Shown piece after piece: positions 19,917-31,951 of a DNA stretch of 64,000 nt. A model generated the notes under the pieces. It saw only the letters and a list, made by a program, of their open reading frames with translations, did no database searches and was not told the DNA's origin. Position 1 is the stretch's first letter; each line of letters starts with the position of its first letter. Source of the DNA: Mycobacterium sp. ENV421 (GTDB lineage: Bacteria > Actinomycetota > Actinomycetes > Mycobacteriales > Mycobacteriaceae); assembly GCF_002887815.1 (NCBI RefSeq), contig NZ_PDHO01000022.1, positions 16,047 through 80,046 on the forward strand, in the 5' to 3' direction. The position numbers and the translations under genes were made by a program.

Positions 19917-22900
19917 ATGCTGTTCTCGGCACTTCCCGAAGCGCAGGGTCTCTACGACCCCCGGCACGAGTCCGACTCGTGCGGTGTGGCGATGGTGGCC
20001 GACATCCAGGGCCGACGGTCACACCAGATCGTCGCCGACGGACTGACGGCACTCGAACACCTCGAACACCGCGGTGCCGCCGGGGCCGAACCCAACAGCG
20101 GAGACGGCGCCGGAATCCTGCTGCAATTGCCGGTCGAATTGCTCTCCGCTGTGGCGGAATTCGATCTTCCCACACCAACGATCAACGGCTGCAACAGCTT
20201 TGCCGCCGGCATCTGCTTCCTGCCGACGGACCCGTTCGCTCGGCAAGCCGCTGTCGGCCGGGTCGAGGCAATCGCCGAGGAGGAGGGCCTGGAGGTCCTC
20301 GGGTGGCGGGCCGTGCCGGTCGACCCTGACGGCGCCGAAGTCGGCGCCACCGCGCTGGGCTGCATGCCGCACATGTCGATGCTGTTCGTGGCAGCTCCCG
20401 AACGAAACGGCCACCGGGCCGGCGGGATCGATCTCGACCGCCTGGTGTACCCGCTGCGCAAGCGCGCCGAGCAAGGGCCCGACAGCGTCTACTTCCCGTC
20501 GCTGTCCAGCCGCACCATCGCCTACAAGGGCATGCTCACGACAATGCAGCTGCCGCAATACTTTCCCGATCTGCGCGACGAACGCTGCCGCAGTGCGATC
20601 GCGATCGTGCACAGTCGATTCTCCACCAACACCTTTCCGTCCTGGCCGTTGGCGCACCCCTTCCGGTTCGTGGCGCACAACGGCGAGATCAACACCGTGC
20701 GGGGTAACCGCAACCGGATGCACGCCCGGGAAGCGATGCTGGCCAGCACCATGATTCCCGGTGATCTGAGCCGGCTTTCGCCGATCTGCACTCCCGATGC
20801 GTCGGACTCCGCGTCCTTCGACCAGGTGCTCGAGCTGCTGCACCTCGGCGGCCGCAGTCTGCCGCATGCCGTGATGATGATGATCCCCGAGGCGTGGGAG
20901 AACAACACCACCATGGATCCGGCCCGCCGGGCGTTCTGTCAGTACCACGCCTCGCTGATGGAACCGTGGGACGGACCCGCGTGTGTGACGTTCACCGACG
21001 GCACCGTGGTGGGAGCTGTCCTGGACCGCAACGGCTTACGGCCCGGCCGGTGGTGGCGCACCATCGACGACCGGGTGATCCTGGCCAGTGAGAGCGGCGT
21101 GCTGGACATTGCGCCGGGTGAAGTGGTGGCCAAGGGTCGGTTGGAGCCGGGCAAGATGTTCTTGATCGACACCGCCGCCGGTCGGATCGTCAGCGACGAC
21201 GAGATCAAGGGTCAGCTCGCCGCCGAAGCGCCGTACGCCGAATGGCTGCACGCCGGTCTGCTCGATCTGGCGACTCTGCCTGCCCGGACCCGGGTCTCGC
21301 CGAACCACGAATCGGTGGTGCGGCGCCAGGTCGCGTTCGGCTACACCGAAGAAGACCTGCGGATCATGCTCACCCCGATGGCGGCCTCCGGCCAGGAGCC
21401 GCTGGGGTCGATGGGCACCGACACCCCGGTGGCTGTGCTGTCCCAGCGCCCCAAGCTGATCTACGACTACTTCGTCGAACTGTTCGCCCAGGTGACGAAC
21501 CCGCCACTGGACGCGATCCGCGAGGAGATCGTCACCTCGATGGCCCGCGTCATGGGCCCCGAACAGAACCTGCTCGAACCGACGGCCGCGTCCTGCCGCC
21601 AGATCTTGCTGCACTGGCCGGTTCTGGACAACGACGAGCTGAACCGGATCGTCCACATCAACGACGACGGCGAGCAGCCCGGCCTGAAGTCAGCCGTCCT
21701 CAAGGCGCTCTACGATGTCGAGCGCGGCGGGGAAGGCCTGGCCGAGGCCATCGAGGACCTGCGCCACCGGGCGTCCGACGCGATCGCCAAAGGCGCACGC
21801 ACGCTGGTCATCTCCGACCGCGACTCCGACCACACCCGTGCGCCGATCCCGTCGCTGCTGGCCGTCGCCGCGGTGCACCACCATCTGGTCCGGACCAAAC
21901 AGCGCACCATGGTGGCGCTGGTGGTGGAAAGCGGTGACGCCCGCGAGGTCCACCACATCGCGCTGCTGATCGGATACGGGGCGGCCGCGGTCAACCCGTA
22001 TCTGGCGTTCGAGTCGATCGAGGACCTGATCCGGGAGGGTGAACTCACCGGCATCGACCCGGGCACCGCCGTGCGCAACTACCTCAAGGCGCTCGGCAAG
22101 GGCGTCATGAAGGTGATGAGCAAGATGGGCATCTCGACCGTCGGCTCATACACGGCTGCACAGGCTTTCGAAGCCATCGGGCTGTCCAAGGATGTGGTCG
22201 ACGAATACCTCACCGGCACGGTCAGCCAACTCGGCGGCGTCGGACTCGACGTGCTGGCCGAGGAGGTCAAGCTGCGGCACCGCCGTGCCTATCCGGAGAA
22301 CCCCACCGAGCGGGTGCATCGCCGCCTCGAGGTCGGCGGAGAATACCAATTCCGCCGCGAAGGTGAACTGCACCTGTTCACCCCGGAAACGGTTTTCTTG
22401 CTTCAGCATTCGACCCGCACCGGGCAGGGCGAGGTGTTCGCCAGGTACTCCGCGGAGGTCAACCGGCTGTCCCGTGAGGGCGGTACGCTGCGCGGACTGT
22501 TCGGCTTCAACAAGGGTCTGCGGCCACCGGTTCCGCTGCACGAGGTGGAATCCGTCGAGGCGATCTGCAGCCGCTTCAACACCGGCGCCATGAGCTACGG
22601 CTCGATCTCGCAGGAAGCCCACGAGACCATGGCCATCGCCATGAACGCCCTCGGCGGGCGGTCCAACAGCGGTGAAGGCGGCGAAGACGAAGACCGGCTC
22701 TACGACCCCCGCCGGCGCAGTGCCGTCAAACAGGTGGCGTCCGGCCGGTTCGGTGTCACCAGTGACTATTTGGTCAACGCCACCGATATCCAGATCAAGA
22801 TGGCCCAGGGCGCAAAGCCCGGTGAGGGCGGGCAGCTGCCCGGCTTCAAGGTGTACCCGAACATCGCCAAGACCCGGCACTCCACGCCCGGGGTGGGCTT

Positions 22901-24471
22901 GATCTCGCCGCCACCGCACCATGACATCTACTCCATCGAGGATCTGGCGCAACTGATCCACGACCTCAAGAACGCCAACTCCCAAGCCCGGATCCACGTC
23001 AAACTGGTCAGCTCGGTCGGGGTCGGCACGGTCGCGGCCGGGGTGTCCAAGGCGCACGCGGATGTCGTGCTGATCTCCGGATACGACGGCGGCACCGGCG
23101 CGGCGCCGCTGACCAGCCTCAAGCATGCCGGGGCGCCGTGGGAGATCGGTCTCGCCGACACCCAGCAGACGTTGGTGCTCAACGGACTTCGCGATCGCAT
23201 CACCGTGCAGTGCGACGGCGGTCTGCGCACCGCCCGCGACGTCATGGTCGCCGCACTGCTCGGCGCTGAGGAATTCGGTTTCTCCACCGCGCCGCTGGTG
23301 GTGGCCGGTTGCATCATGATGCGGGTCTGCCACCTCGACACCTGCCCGGTAGGGGTGGCCACCCAGAACCCGGAACTGCGAGCACGTTTCAACGGCAAAC
23401 CGGAGTTCGTCGAGAACTTTTTCCGGTTCATCGCCGAGGACGTCCGGGTGATGCTGGCCGAGTTGGGCTTCCGGAGCATCGACGAGGCCGTCGGCCACGC
23501 GGAGGTGCTCGACACCGACGACGGGGTGGCGCACTGGAAGACCAAGGGCCTGGACCTGAGCCCGATCTTCGCGGTGCCCACCGACGCGCACGGCGGCGCG
23601 TTGCCGCAGCGACGGCGGCTGCGGGATCAGGAGCACGGCCTCGAGCACGCTCTGGACCAGACCCTGGTTGCGCTGGCCGAAGGTGCGCTGGAGGACGCCC
23701 ACCCGGTTCGGCTGGAACTGCCGGTCCGCAACGTCAACCGCACCGTCGGCACCCTGCTGGGTTCGGAGGTCACCCGCCGCTACGGCGCCCAGGGCCTGCC
23801 GGATGACACCATCCACATCACGCTCACCGGCTCGGCGGGCCAGTCCATCGGCGCATTTCTGCCGCCCGGTATCACCCTCGACCTCATCGGTGACGCCAAC
23901 GACTATGTGGGTAAGGGACTTTCCGGTGGCCGGGTGATCGTCCGGCCGCCCGACGACGTCCTGTTCCTGCCCGAGGACAACGTGATCGCCGGCAACACCC
24001 TGCTGTACGGGGCGACCTCGGGCGAGGTGTACCTGCGCGGCCGGGTCGGTGAGCGGTTCGCCGCCCGCAACTCCGGTGCGCTCGCGGTGACCGAAGGGGT
24101 GGGGGACCACGCCTGTGAGTACATGACCGGCGGGCGCGTCGTGGTGCTGGGCCGCACCGGACGCAACATGGCAGCCGGAATGTCCGGCGGCATCGCCTAT
24201 GTGCTGGGTCTCGACCCGGCCATGGTCAACACGGCGATGGTCGAGCTGCACGCGCCGGACCCCGACGACCTGGAATGGCTGCACGACGTCGTGGCTCGCC
24301 ATGCCCGGTGCACCGGCAGCACGCTGGCCCGTTCGGTGCTCTCGGACTGGCCAAGGCGCAGCGCACAATTCACCAAGATCATGCCCACCGACTACCGGAA
24401 GGTGCTCGAGGCCACCCGGATGGCCAAGGCGGAGGGGCGTGACGTGGACACCGCGATCATGGAGGCGACAC

Positions 24472-24479
<8 letters not shown>
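19917..24479 (+). CDS. gltB: Glutamate synthase (NADPH), large subunit
   Basis: 1520 residues. Transfers the glutamine amide to 2-oxoglutarate. A 21-residue propeptide precedes the class II amidotransferase nucleophile Cys22 (DSCGVAMVADIQG). The glutamine domain includes RFSTNTFPSWPLAHPFR and HNGEINTV. The FMN/synthase domain includes GAMSYGSISQEAHE, GRSNSGEGGED and SGYDGGTGAAPL. The 3Fe-4S cysteines are in CIMMRVCHLDTCPVG. The C-terminal GXGXG beta-helix repeats include GGRVVVLGRTGRNMAAGMSGG. ATG 19917 has GGAGGAG 6 bases upstream. It overlaps gltD by 8 bp. The 149-bp leader has a GATACACT -10-like element at 19781-19788. Confidence 0.97.
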
Positions 24480-25971
<1,492 letters not shown>

Positions 25972-26039
25972 GTGAATACCGTGCTGCCGCCATCTGGATC
26001 GGTCGAGATGCCCATGAACCGCGACTATGCTGAGGCGTC

Positions 26040-27458
26040 GTGAGTAGACGCGGGAAGATTGTCTGTACCCTCGGCCCGGCCACCAGCACCGATGAGTCGG
26101 TGAGAGCTTTGGTCGACGCCGGCATGGACGTGGCCCGCCTGAATTTCAGCCACGGCGACTATGTCGATCATGAGGCGGCCTACAAGCGGGTTCGCCTGGC
26201 ATCCGATGTGACCGGACGTGCGGTCGGGATCCTGGCGGACCTGCAGGGACCCAAGATCAGGCTGGGCCGCTTCGCCGACGGACCGACGTATTGGGCCAAC
26301 GGTGAGACGGTGCGGATCACCGTCGAGCACTTCGAGGGCAATCACGACCGGGTGTCGACCACCTACAAGAACCTGGCCAGGGATGCTCAGCCGGGTGACC
26401 GTCTGCTGGTCGACGACGGCAAGGTGGCGCTCGTCGTCGAACACATCGACGGCGACGACGTGGTGTGCATGGTCACCGAGGGCGGTCCGGTCAGCAACAA
26501 CAAGGGCCTGTCCCTGCCCGGCATGAACGTGTCGGTGCCTGCGCTGTCCGAGAAGGACATCGAGGACCTCGAGTTCGCGCTGCGCCTGGGAGTGGATCTG
26601 GTGGCGCTGTCGTTCGTGCGCTCACCCGCCGACGTCGAGCTGGTGCACGAGGTGATGGACCGGGTCGGCCGTCGCGTCCCGGTGATCGCCAAGCTGGAAA
26701 AGCCGGAAGCGATCGACAATCTCGAGGCGATCGTGCTGGCCTTCGATGCCGTCATGGTGGCCCGCGGCGATCTCGGCGTCGAGCTGCCGCTCGAAGAAGT
26801 CCCGCTGGTGCAGAAGCGGGCCATCCAGATGGCCCGGGAGAACGCCAAGCCGGTGATCGTGGCCACCCAGATGCTCGAGTCGATGATCGAGAATTCCCGG
26901 CCCACCCGGGCCGAGGCCTCCGACGTCGCCAACGCGGTGCTGGACGGTGCCGACGCGGTCATGCTGTCCGGGGAGACCTCGGTCGGCAAGTACCCGCTGG
27001 AGTCGGTGCGGACGATGGCTCGCATCATCGGTGCGGTCGAGGAGAACTCGACGGCGGCCCCGCCGCTGACCCACGTGCCGCGCACCAAGCGCGGCGTCAT
27101 CTCGTATGCCGCTCGTGACATCGGTGAGCGCCTCGACGCCAAGGCCCTGGTCGCGTTCACCCAATCCGGGGACACCGTTCGGCGGCTGGCCCGACTGCAC
27201 ACCCCGCTGCCGCTGCTGGCGTTCACCGCGCTGCCGGAGGTGCGCAGCCAGCTGGCGCTGACCTGGGGCACCGAGACCTTCATCGTCGGGCACATGGAAA
27301 CCACCGACGACATGATCCGCGAGGTCGACCGCTCGATGCTGGAGCTGGGCCGCTACAAGCGCGGTGACCTTGTGGTCATCGTCGCAGGTGCTCCGCCGGG
27401 CACAGTAGGCTCGACAAACCTGATCCATGTCCACCGGATCGGGGAGGACGACCACTAG
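26040..27458 (+). CDS. pyk: Pyruvate kinase
   Basis: 472 residues, GTG start. Converts phosphoenolpyruvate and ADP to pyruvate and ATP. Seen: KIVCTLGPAT (residues 6-15), ARLNFSHGDY, ADLQGPKIRLG, the catalytic lysine stretch PVIAKLEKPEAIDN, MVARGDLGVELP, and VATQMLESMIENSRPTRAEASDVANAV, which is the family signature with K+/Mg2+ ligands. The C-terminal allosteric domain is complete. It starts the conserved mycobacterial block pyk-tesB-membrane protein (Rv1617-Rv1619 order, recalled). Confidence 0.97.
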   Translation: MSRRGKIVCTLGPATSTDESVRALVDAGMDVARLNFSHGDYVDHEAAYKRVRLASDVTGRAVGILADLQGPKIRLGRFADGPTYWANGETVRITVEHFEGNHDRVSTTYKNLARDAQPGDRLLVDDGKVALVVEHIDGDDVVCMVTEGGPVSNNKGLSLPGMNVSVPALSEKDIEDLEFALRLGVDLVALSFVRSPADVELVHEVMDRVGRRVPVIAKLEKPEAIDNLEAIVLAFDAVMVARGDLGVELPLEEVPLVQKRAIQMARENAKPVIVATQMLESMIENSRPTRAEASDVANAVLDGADAVMLSGETSVGKYPLESVRTMARIIGAVEENSTAAPPLTHVPRTKRGVISYAARDIGERLDAKALVAFTQSGDTVRRLARLHTPLPLLAFTALPEVRSQLALTWGTETFIVGHMETTDDMIREVDRSMLELGRYKRGDLVVIVAGAPPGTVGSTNLIHVHRIGEDDH

Positions 27459-27470
27459 GGGAGAGAACTC

Positions 27471-28337
27471 TTGGCCAACGCGGACCTCGACGAGCTGCTG
27501 GCCATCCTCGATCTCTCCCCAGTCGGCGACGACGTGTTCGCTGGGGCGCATCCGCACAAGAACCCGCCGCGCACCTTCGGCGGGCAGCTGATGGCCCAGG
27601 CCTTCGTGGCGGCCACCCGCACTCTTCGGCACGAGATCGCACCCAGCGCGTTGTCGGTGCATTTCATCGCAGGCGGCGATCCGGAGGCCGACATCGAATT
27701 CCATGTCGTCCGGCTGCGCGACGAGCGGCGGTTCGCCAACCGGCGTGTTGACGCCGTCCAGAACGGCACACTGCTCGCCACCGCGCTGGTGTCCTACCTG
27801 TCGGCGGGAAGCGGCCTCGAACACAACACCCCGATGCCCGACCTGCCCGCGCCGGAGACGCTGCCCACGATCGACGAGCTGCTCGTCGGGTACGAGAAAG
27901 TGGTGCCCGGATTCGTCGCGGCGCTCCGCCCGATCGAGTGGCGCTACACCAACGACCCGTCGTGGATCATGCGCGAGAAGAACGGCATGCTGACCGCAAA
28001 TCAGGTGTGGCTCAAGGCCGACGGCCCAATGCCCGACGACCCGACGCTGCACACCGCCGCGATGATCTATTCGTCCGACACCACGATCCTGGATTCGATC
28101 ATCACCACCCACGGTCTGTCCTGGGGCTGGGACCGCATCTTCGCGGTCACGGTCAACCATTCGCTGTGGTTCCACCGGCAGGTCGACTTCTCCGAGTGGG
28201 TGCTCTATTCGACGAATTCGCCGGTCGCCGCGGAGTCCCGCGGCCTGGGCACCGGCCACTTCTTCAACCCGACCGGGGAGGTGGTGGCAACTGTCACGCA
28301 GGAGGGCATCGTCAAGCACTTCCCCGGAAATGCCTGA
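27471..28337 (+). CDS. tesB: Acyl-CoA thioesterase II
   Basis: 288 residues, two hotdog domains. Hydrolyses medium/long acyl-CoA to free acid and CoA. Motifs: FGGQLMAQAFVAA near residue 36, LSVHFIAGGDPEADIEFHV, VDAVQNGTLLATALVSYL, and C-terminal HGLSWGWDRIFAVTVNHSLWFHR with the Asp and later Gln of the catalytic set. The start is an uncommon TTG at 27471, supported by GGGGAGAG 6-13 bases upstream and the absence of any other start in the 12-bp gap after pyk. Same operon as pyk. Confidence 0.93.
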   Translation: MANADLDELLAILDLSPVGDDVFAGAHPHKNPPRTFGGQLMAQAFVAATRTLRHEIAPSALSVHFIAGGDPEADIEFHVVRLRDERRFANRRVDAVQNGTLLATALVSYLSAGSGLEHNTPMPDLPAPETLPTIDELLVGYEKVVPGFVAALRPIEWRYTNDPSWIMREKNGMLTANQVWLKADGPMPDDPTLHTAAMIYSSDTTILDSIITTHGLSWGWDRIFAVTVNHSLWFHRQVDFSEWVLYSTNSPVAAESRGLGTGHFFNPTGEVVATVTQEGIVKHFPGNA

Positions 28338-28359
28338 TAGAAGGCGTATCGTCGGTCAC

Positions 28360-29787
28360 GTGACCGAGCCGCCGGTTCAGGTCGCGCATCGTGTGCGCGC
28401 AAGGGAACGGGTTGTCGTCAATGTCGACACCCTGGCCGCGCGCTGGGTGGGCGCGCTGGCACTGCTCATCGCCTGCAGTTGGCTCACCGTGCTGATGGTC
28501 CGCGCGCACCGCCACCACACCGACTGGCAGACCGACAGCCGGGTGGCGTGGTCGCTGACGATCCTGGCTGCCGTCGCGTTGATCGCCCGGGGCATCTTCC
28601 TCGGCCGCCCGGTGACCGCCGCGCATGCGATCGCCGCCGCCGCGGCGGTGCTCGCCGGATTCGCCGCCCACCTACTGGCCTTCGACCTCACCGGCGACGT
28701 GCTGATCGCCTCCTCGGGGTTGCTGCTGATGTGGCCGACGACCGCGCGACCCGATCCGTCCCAGCTGGCCAGGGTGTGGGCCCTGGTCGACGCCACCAGT
28801 GGTGACCCGGTGGCGCCGTTCGCGATGCAGAACCTCAAGAGCTACTTCTTCAGCGCCGACGGCACCGCCGCGGTCGCCTACCGGACCCGGCTGGGTTACG
28901 CCGTCGTCAGTGGCGATCCGATCGGTGACGAAGGCCGTTTCGAGGAGCTGATCGGCGACTTCACCGGCATGTGCCACACCCACGGCTGGCGCGTGGTGGT
29001 CCTGGGCTGCAGCGAGCACAGGCTCGGGCTGTGGCGAGATCCCGCGGTGATCGGGCAGGCCTTGCGACCGGTTCCGATCGGCCGCGACGTGGTGATCGAC
29101 GTGCCGTCCTTCGACATGGTGGGCCGCAAGTTCCGCAACCTGCGGCAGGCGGTGCAGCGCACCCACAACTTCGGGATCAGCACCGAGATCGTCGCCGAGT
29201 CCGAACTCGACGACCATCTGCTGGCCGAGCTCACCGACGTGCTGCTGTCGTCGGCCAAGGGGTCGCGCACCGAGCGTGGTTTCTCGATGATTCTCGATGG
29301 CACGCTGACCGGTCGCTACCCCGGCGTCCTGCTGATCATCGCGCGTGACCGGGCGGGCCGGGTGCAGGGATTTCACCGCTACGCGGTCGCCGGTGCCGGC
29401 AGCGACATCACCCTCGACGTTCCGTGGCGGCGCCGCGGCGCCCCGAACGGCATCGACGAGCGGCTGTCCGTGGACATGATCGACGCGATGAAAGCCGAGG
29501 GAGCTCAACGCCTTTCGCTGGCATTCGCGGCGTTCCCGGAGATCTTCAACGAAAAGCAGCGGGGAGCGCTCAGCGCATTCTTCTACACGGCGATCCATCT
29601 GGGCGACTCGCTGATCGCACTGGAGTCGCTGTACCGGTACCTGCGCAAGTTCCACGCCCTCGGTGATCGCCGGTACGTGCTGCTGTCGCTGAGGCAGGTG
29701 CTGCCGCTGCTCGTGGTGTTGCTTTCGCTGGAGTTCTTCCCGAGGCGGCGGCAGCTGCCCACGGAGTCCGGGGAGGGCGACCGATAG
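28360..29787 (+). CDS. Phosphatidylglycerol lysyltransferase-domain (DUF2156) membrane protein
   Basis: 475 residues from GTG 28360 (485 from an ATG at 28330 that would overlap tesB by 8 bp; either is possible). N-terminal third: three or four membrane helices (VGALALLIACSWLTVL, LTILAAVALIARGIFL, and AAAAAVLAGFAAHLLAF). C-terminal two-thirds: the GNAT-like DUF2156 domain seen in LysX/MprF enzymes, with AYRTRLGYAVVSGDPIG, RKFRNLRQAVQRT and YLRKFHALGDRRYVLL. It corresponds by position to Rv1619. It may modify a lipid headgroup with an amino acid, but no activity is demonstrated. Confidence 0.85.
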   Translation: MTEPPVQVAHRVRARERVVVNVDTLAARWVGALALLIACSWLTVLMVRAHRHHTDWQTDSRVAWSLTILAAVALIARGIFLGRPVTAAHAIAAAAAVLAGFAAHLLAFDLTGDVLIASSGLLLMWPTTARPDPSQLARVWALVDATSGDPVAPFAMQNLKSYFFSADGTAAVAYRTRLGYAVVSGDPIGDEGRFEELIGDFTGMCHTHGWRVVVLGCSEHRLGLWRDPAVIGQALRPVPIGRDVVIDVPSFDMVGRKFRNLRQAVQRTHNFGISTEIVAESELDDHLLAELTDVLLSSAKGSRTERGFSMILDGTLTGRYPGVLLIIARDRAGRVQGFHRYAVAGAGSDITLDVPWRRRGAPNGIDERLSVDMIDAMKAEGAQRLSLAFAAFPEIFNEKQRGALSAFFYTAIHLGDSLIALESLYRYLRKFHALGDRRYVLLSLRQVLPLLVVLLSLEFFPRRRQLPTESGEGDR

Positions 29788-29790
29788 GTC

Positions 29791-30336
29791 CTACGGCGTC
29801 GGCGTCAAGGTGACGCTGAACTTGTTCTCCACGGACTGCTTGAACTCGTCGGCGCACTGCTGAACCTGCTGCTGGTCCTGGCCGGCCTTCTGCAGGCAGT
29901 CGATGTAGTCGGTGGCGCCGACCTCTTTGAACACGCCGACCCACACGGCGATGAACGCGAGACCGACGATGATCGCCAGAAAACCGAGGATGACGCCGGC
30001 CAGTGCGACGCCGCCGTTGTTGGCTTCACCGCGCTTGACCCGGCTGCGGCCGGCGAAGCCGATGATCACCGCCACGATGCCCAGAATGACGCCGCCGACC
30101 ACGGAGAACGACGACAGAAGTGCGACGATCGCGATCACCAGGGCGGTGACGCCCAAGCCGTTGCGAGGCCCGGTGGGCGGTGGCGTGTAACCGGCATACG
30201 GCTGCGGCGGGGCAGGGGGATAGCCGCCGGGATACTGGCCGTACGAGGGAGCGGGATAGCCGGGGGGAGGAGGTGGTGGCGCCCCGTACGGGGGCGGGGT
30301 GGGCTGCTGAGGTGCCTGCTCTGGGGGCTCAGTCAT
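29791..30336 (-). CDS. DUF4190 membrane protein with proline-rich N-terminus
   Basis: 181 residues, ATG 30336. About 60 residues of Pro/Gly/Tyr-rich sequence precede a DUF4190 domain of two helices (GLGVTALVIAIVALLSSF and GGVILGIVAVIIGFAGRSRVKRG) and a third helix LAGVILGFLAIIVGLAFIAVW. The tail has two cysteines (DCLQKAG, QQCADEF) that could form a disulfide outside the membrane. It converges with the DUF2156 gene after 3 bp. Function unknown. Confidence 0.83.
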   Translation of the reverse strand: MTEPPEQAPQQPTPPPYGAPPPPPPGYPAPSYGQYPGGYPPAPPQPYAGYTPPPTGPRNGLGVTALVIAIVALLSSFSVVGGVILGIVAVIIGFAGRSRVKRGEANNGGVALAGVILGFLAIIVGLAFIAVWVGVFKEVGATDYIDCLQKAGQDQQQVQQCADEFKQSVENKFSVTLTPTP

Positions 30337-30346
30337 GGATTGCACG

Positions 30347-31951
30347 TTACCTGCCGTCGCCGATCGATAGTCGCGGACAGGTGATGTCGATACCAAGTTG
30401 ATGGCTGGCGACCACCACGGTGCGGTGTGCGCCGAGCAGGCTGCCGTCGAGCAGGGCGGTCAGGATGCGTTGACCGTCGGCGGCATCGAGGTGTTCGCTC
30501 GGTTCGTCGAGGAGCACGATCGGTGCCGGACACAGCAACACCCGGGCCAGCAGCAGCCGGCGTCGCTGCCCGGCCGACACCGCGGCCGCACCGCCGATCA
30601 GCACCGTGCCCAATCCGTCGGGCAGCGCGGCCAGCCAATCGTCGAGGCCCACCGCGGAGAGTGCGGCGGTGAGCTCGTCGTCGGTGCAATCGCCGCGCGC
30701 CACCAACAGGTTGTCCCGGACGGTGGTGTTGAACAGGTGTGCGTCTTCGGCGAAATAGCTTATGGTGCTCCGCAATTGAGATTCGTTGAGCTCGGTCGTC
30801 GCTTTCCCGTCGATGGTCACTGCGCCGTCGACCGGTGGCAGCAGGCCGGCCAGCGTCATCAGCAGTGCGGTCTTTCCCGCACCGCTTCGCCCGGTGATCG
30901 CCAGCCGGGCACCGGGTTGCAGCGTCACAGCGACGTGCTCACCGGTCGGCCCGCCGGGATAACCGGCACGCAGGTCGGCCGCCAGCACCGGTGTCGTGGC
31001 GAGAGTGGTGACGACGACGTCGGATTGGACGGCCCCCGACGGCAGCAGCTCGCGCAGGCGCGCGGCGGCGATCCGGCCGCGAGTCAGAGCGACCGCTGCG
31101 GCCGGCAGGGCGACGGTGGCCTCGAACGCCGAGAGCGGCAACAACATCAGCACCGCGAGTGTGGTGGGGGCGGTGTGCGCGGCGATGCCGATGCCGGCGA
31201 CGACGGCCCCGATCGCGCTGGCTCCGATCGCCAGGGTCGGCACGGCGGCCGCCGCGGCGGCGGGTGCTGCCGCGCGGTCGATCGCCGAGCCCCAATCCCG
31301 CTGGCGCTGTTCGGCTTCGGTGATCAGGGCCGGTAGCCTCCCGGCCACCCGCAGTTCGGCGGCATGATCGAGCGCGGTGAGGGCGGCGATGTCGCGGTCC
31401 GATTGTTGAGCGCGGGCAACAGCTTCCTGTGCCCGCGCGGCGCGTGCGGCCAATACCGGTGCGAGCACACCCGCGACGAGCAGGCACAGCGCCAGGACCA
31501 CGGCGGCGGCCGGCGAGATCATCGCGATGACGGCCGTGGCGGCGACGCCGAGCACGGCCGCGACGCCGATCGGGACCGCGGCGCGAACCGCGACATCGGC
31601 GAGCGTGTCCACGTCGGCGCCGACCCGGGTGAGCAGATCACCGCTGTGCAGCCGAGCCGTGATGTCGGCTGGGCCATGGGCCAGACGGCGATAGATCTCG
31701 GCTCGGGCACCGGCCGCCGCCCGCAGCGCGGTGTCGTGGGACGCCAACCGTTCGCAGTAACCGAAAACCCCCCGCGAGATGCCCAACGCGCGCACTGCCA
31801 CCACGGCGATGGACAGGTCCAGCACCAGCGGCATCTGCCACGCGCGGGTGATCAGCCAGGCCGACACCCCGGCCAATGCCAGTGCGCTGCCCAGCGCCAG
31901 CGTGCCGAGCGTGATGGCCAGCAGCAGCCGGAGTCGGTCAAACGCGGGCAT
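30347..31951 (-). CDS. cydC: CydC, subunit of the thiol/cytochrome bd assembly ABC exporter
   Basis: 534 residues from ATG 31951. N-terminal six-helix ABC exporter domain (LLLAITLGTLALGSALALAG to about residue 290), then an ATPase: Walker A ITGRSGAGKTALLM, a degenerate-looking signature VSAGQRRRLLLARVLL, Walker B PIVLLDEPSEHLD and the H-loop VASHQLG. CydDC exports reductant thiols and haem-related compounds needed for cytochrome bd maturation. Its start lies 14 bp inside the end of cydD, so the two halves are coupled. Last gene of the cydABDC operon. The ATG was chosen because the longer frame from 31999 has no homology. Confidence 0.93.
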   Translation of the reverse strand: MPAFDRLRLLLAITLGTLALGSALALAGVSAWLITRAWQMPLVLDLSIAVVAVRALGISRGVFGYCERLASHDTALRAAAGARAEIYRRLAHGPADITARLHSGDLLTRVGADVDTLADVAVRAAVPIGVAAVLGVAATAVIAMISPAAAVVLALCLLVAGVLAPVLAARAARAQEAVARAQQSDRDIAALTALDHAAELRVAGRLPALITEAEQRQRDWGSAIDRAAAPAAAAAAVPTLAIGASAIGAVVAGIGIAAHTAPTTLAVLMLLPLSAFEATVALPAAAVALTRGRIAAARLRELLPSGAVQSDVVVTTLATTPVLAADLRAGYPGGPTGEHVAVTLQPGARLAITGRSGAGKTALLMTLAGLLPPVDGAVTIDGKATTELNESQLRSTISYFAEDAHLFNTTVRDNLLVARGDCTDDELTAALSAVGLDDWLAALPDGLGTVLIGGAAAVSAGQRRRLLLARVLLCPAPIVLLDEPSEHLDAADGQRILTALLDGSLLGAHRTVVVASHQLGIDITCPRLSIGDGR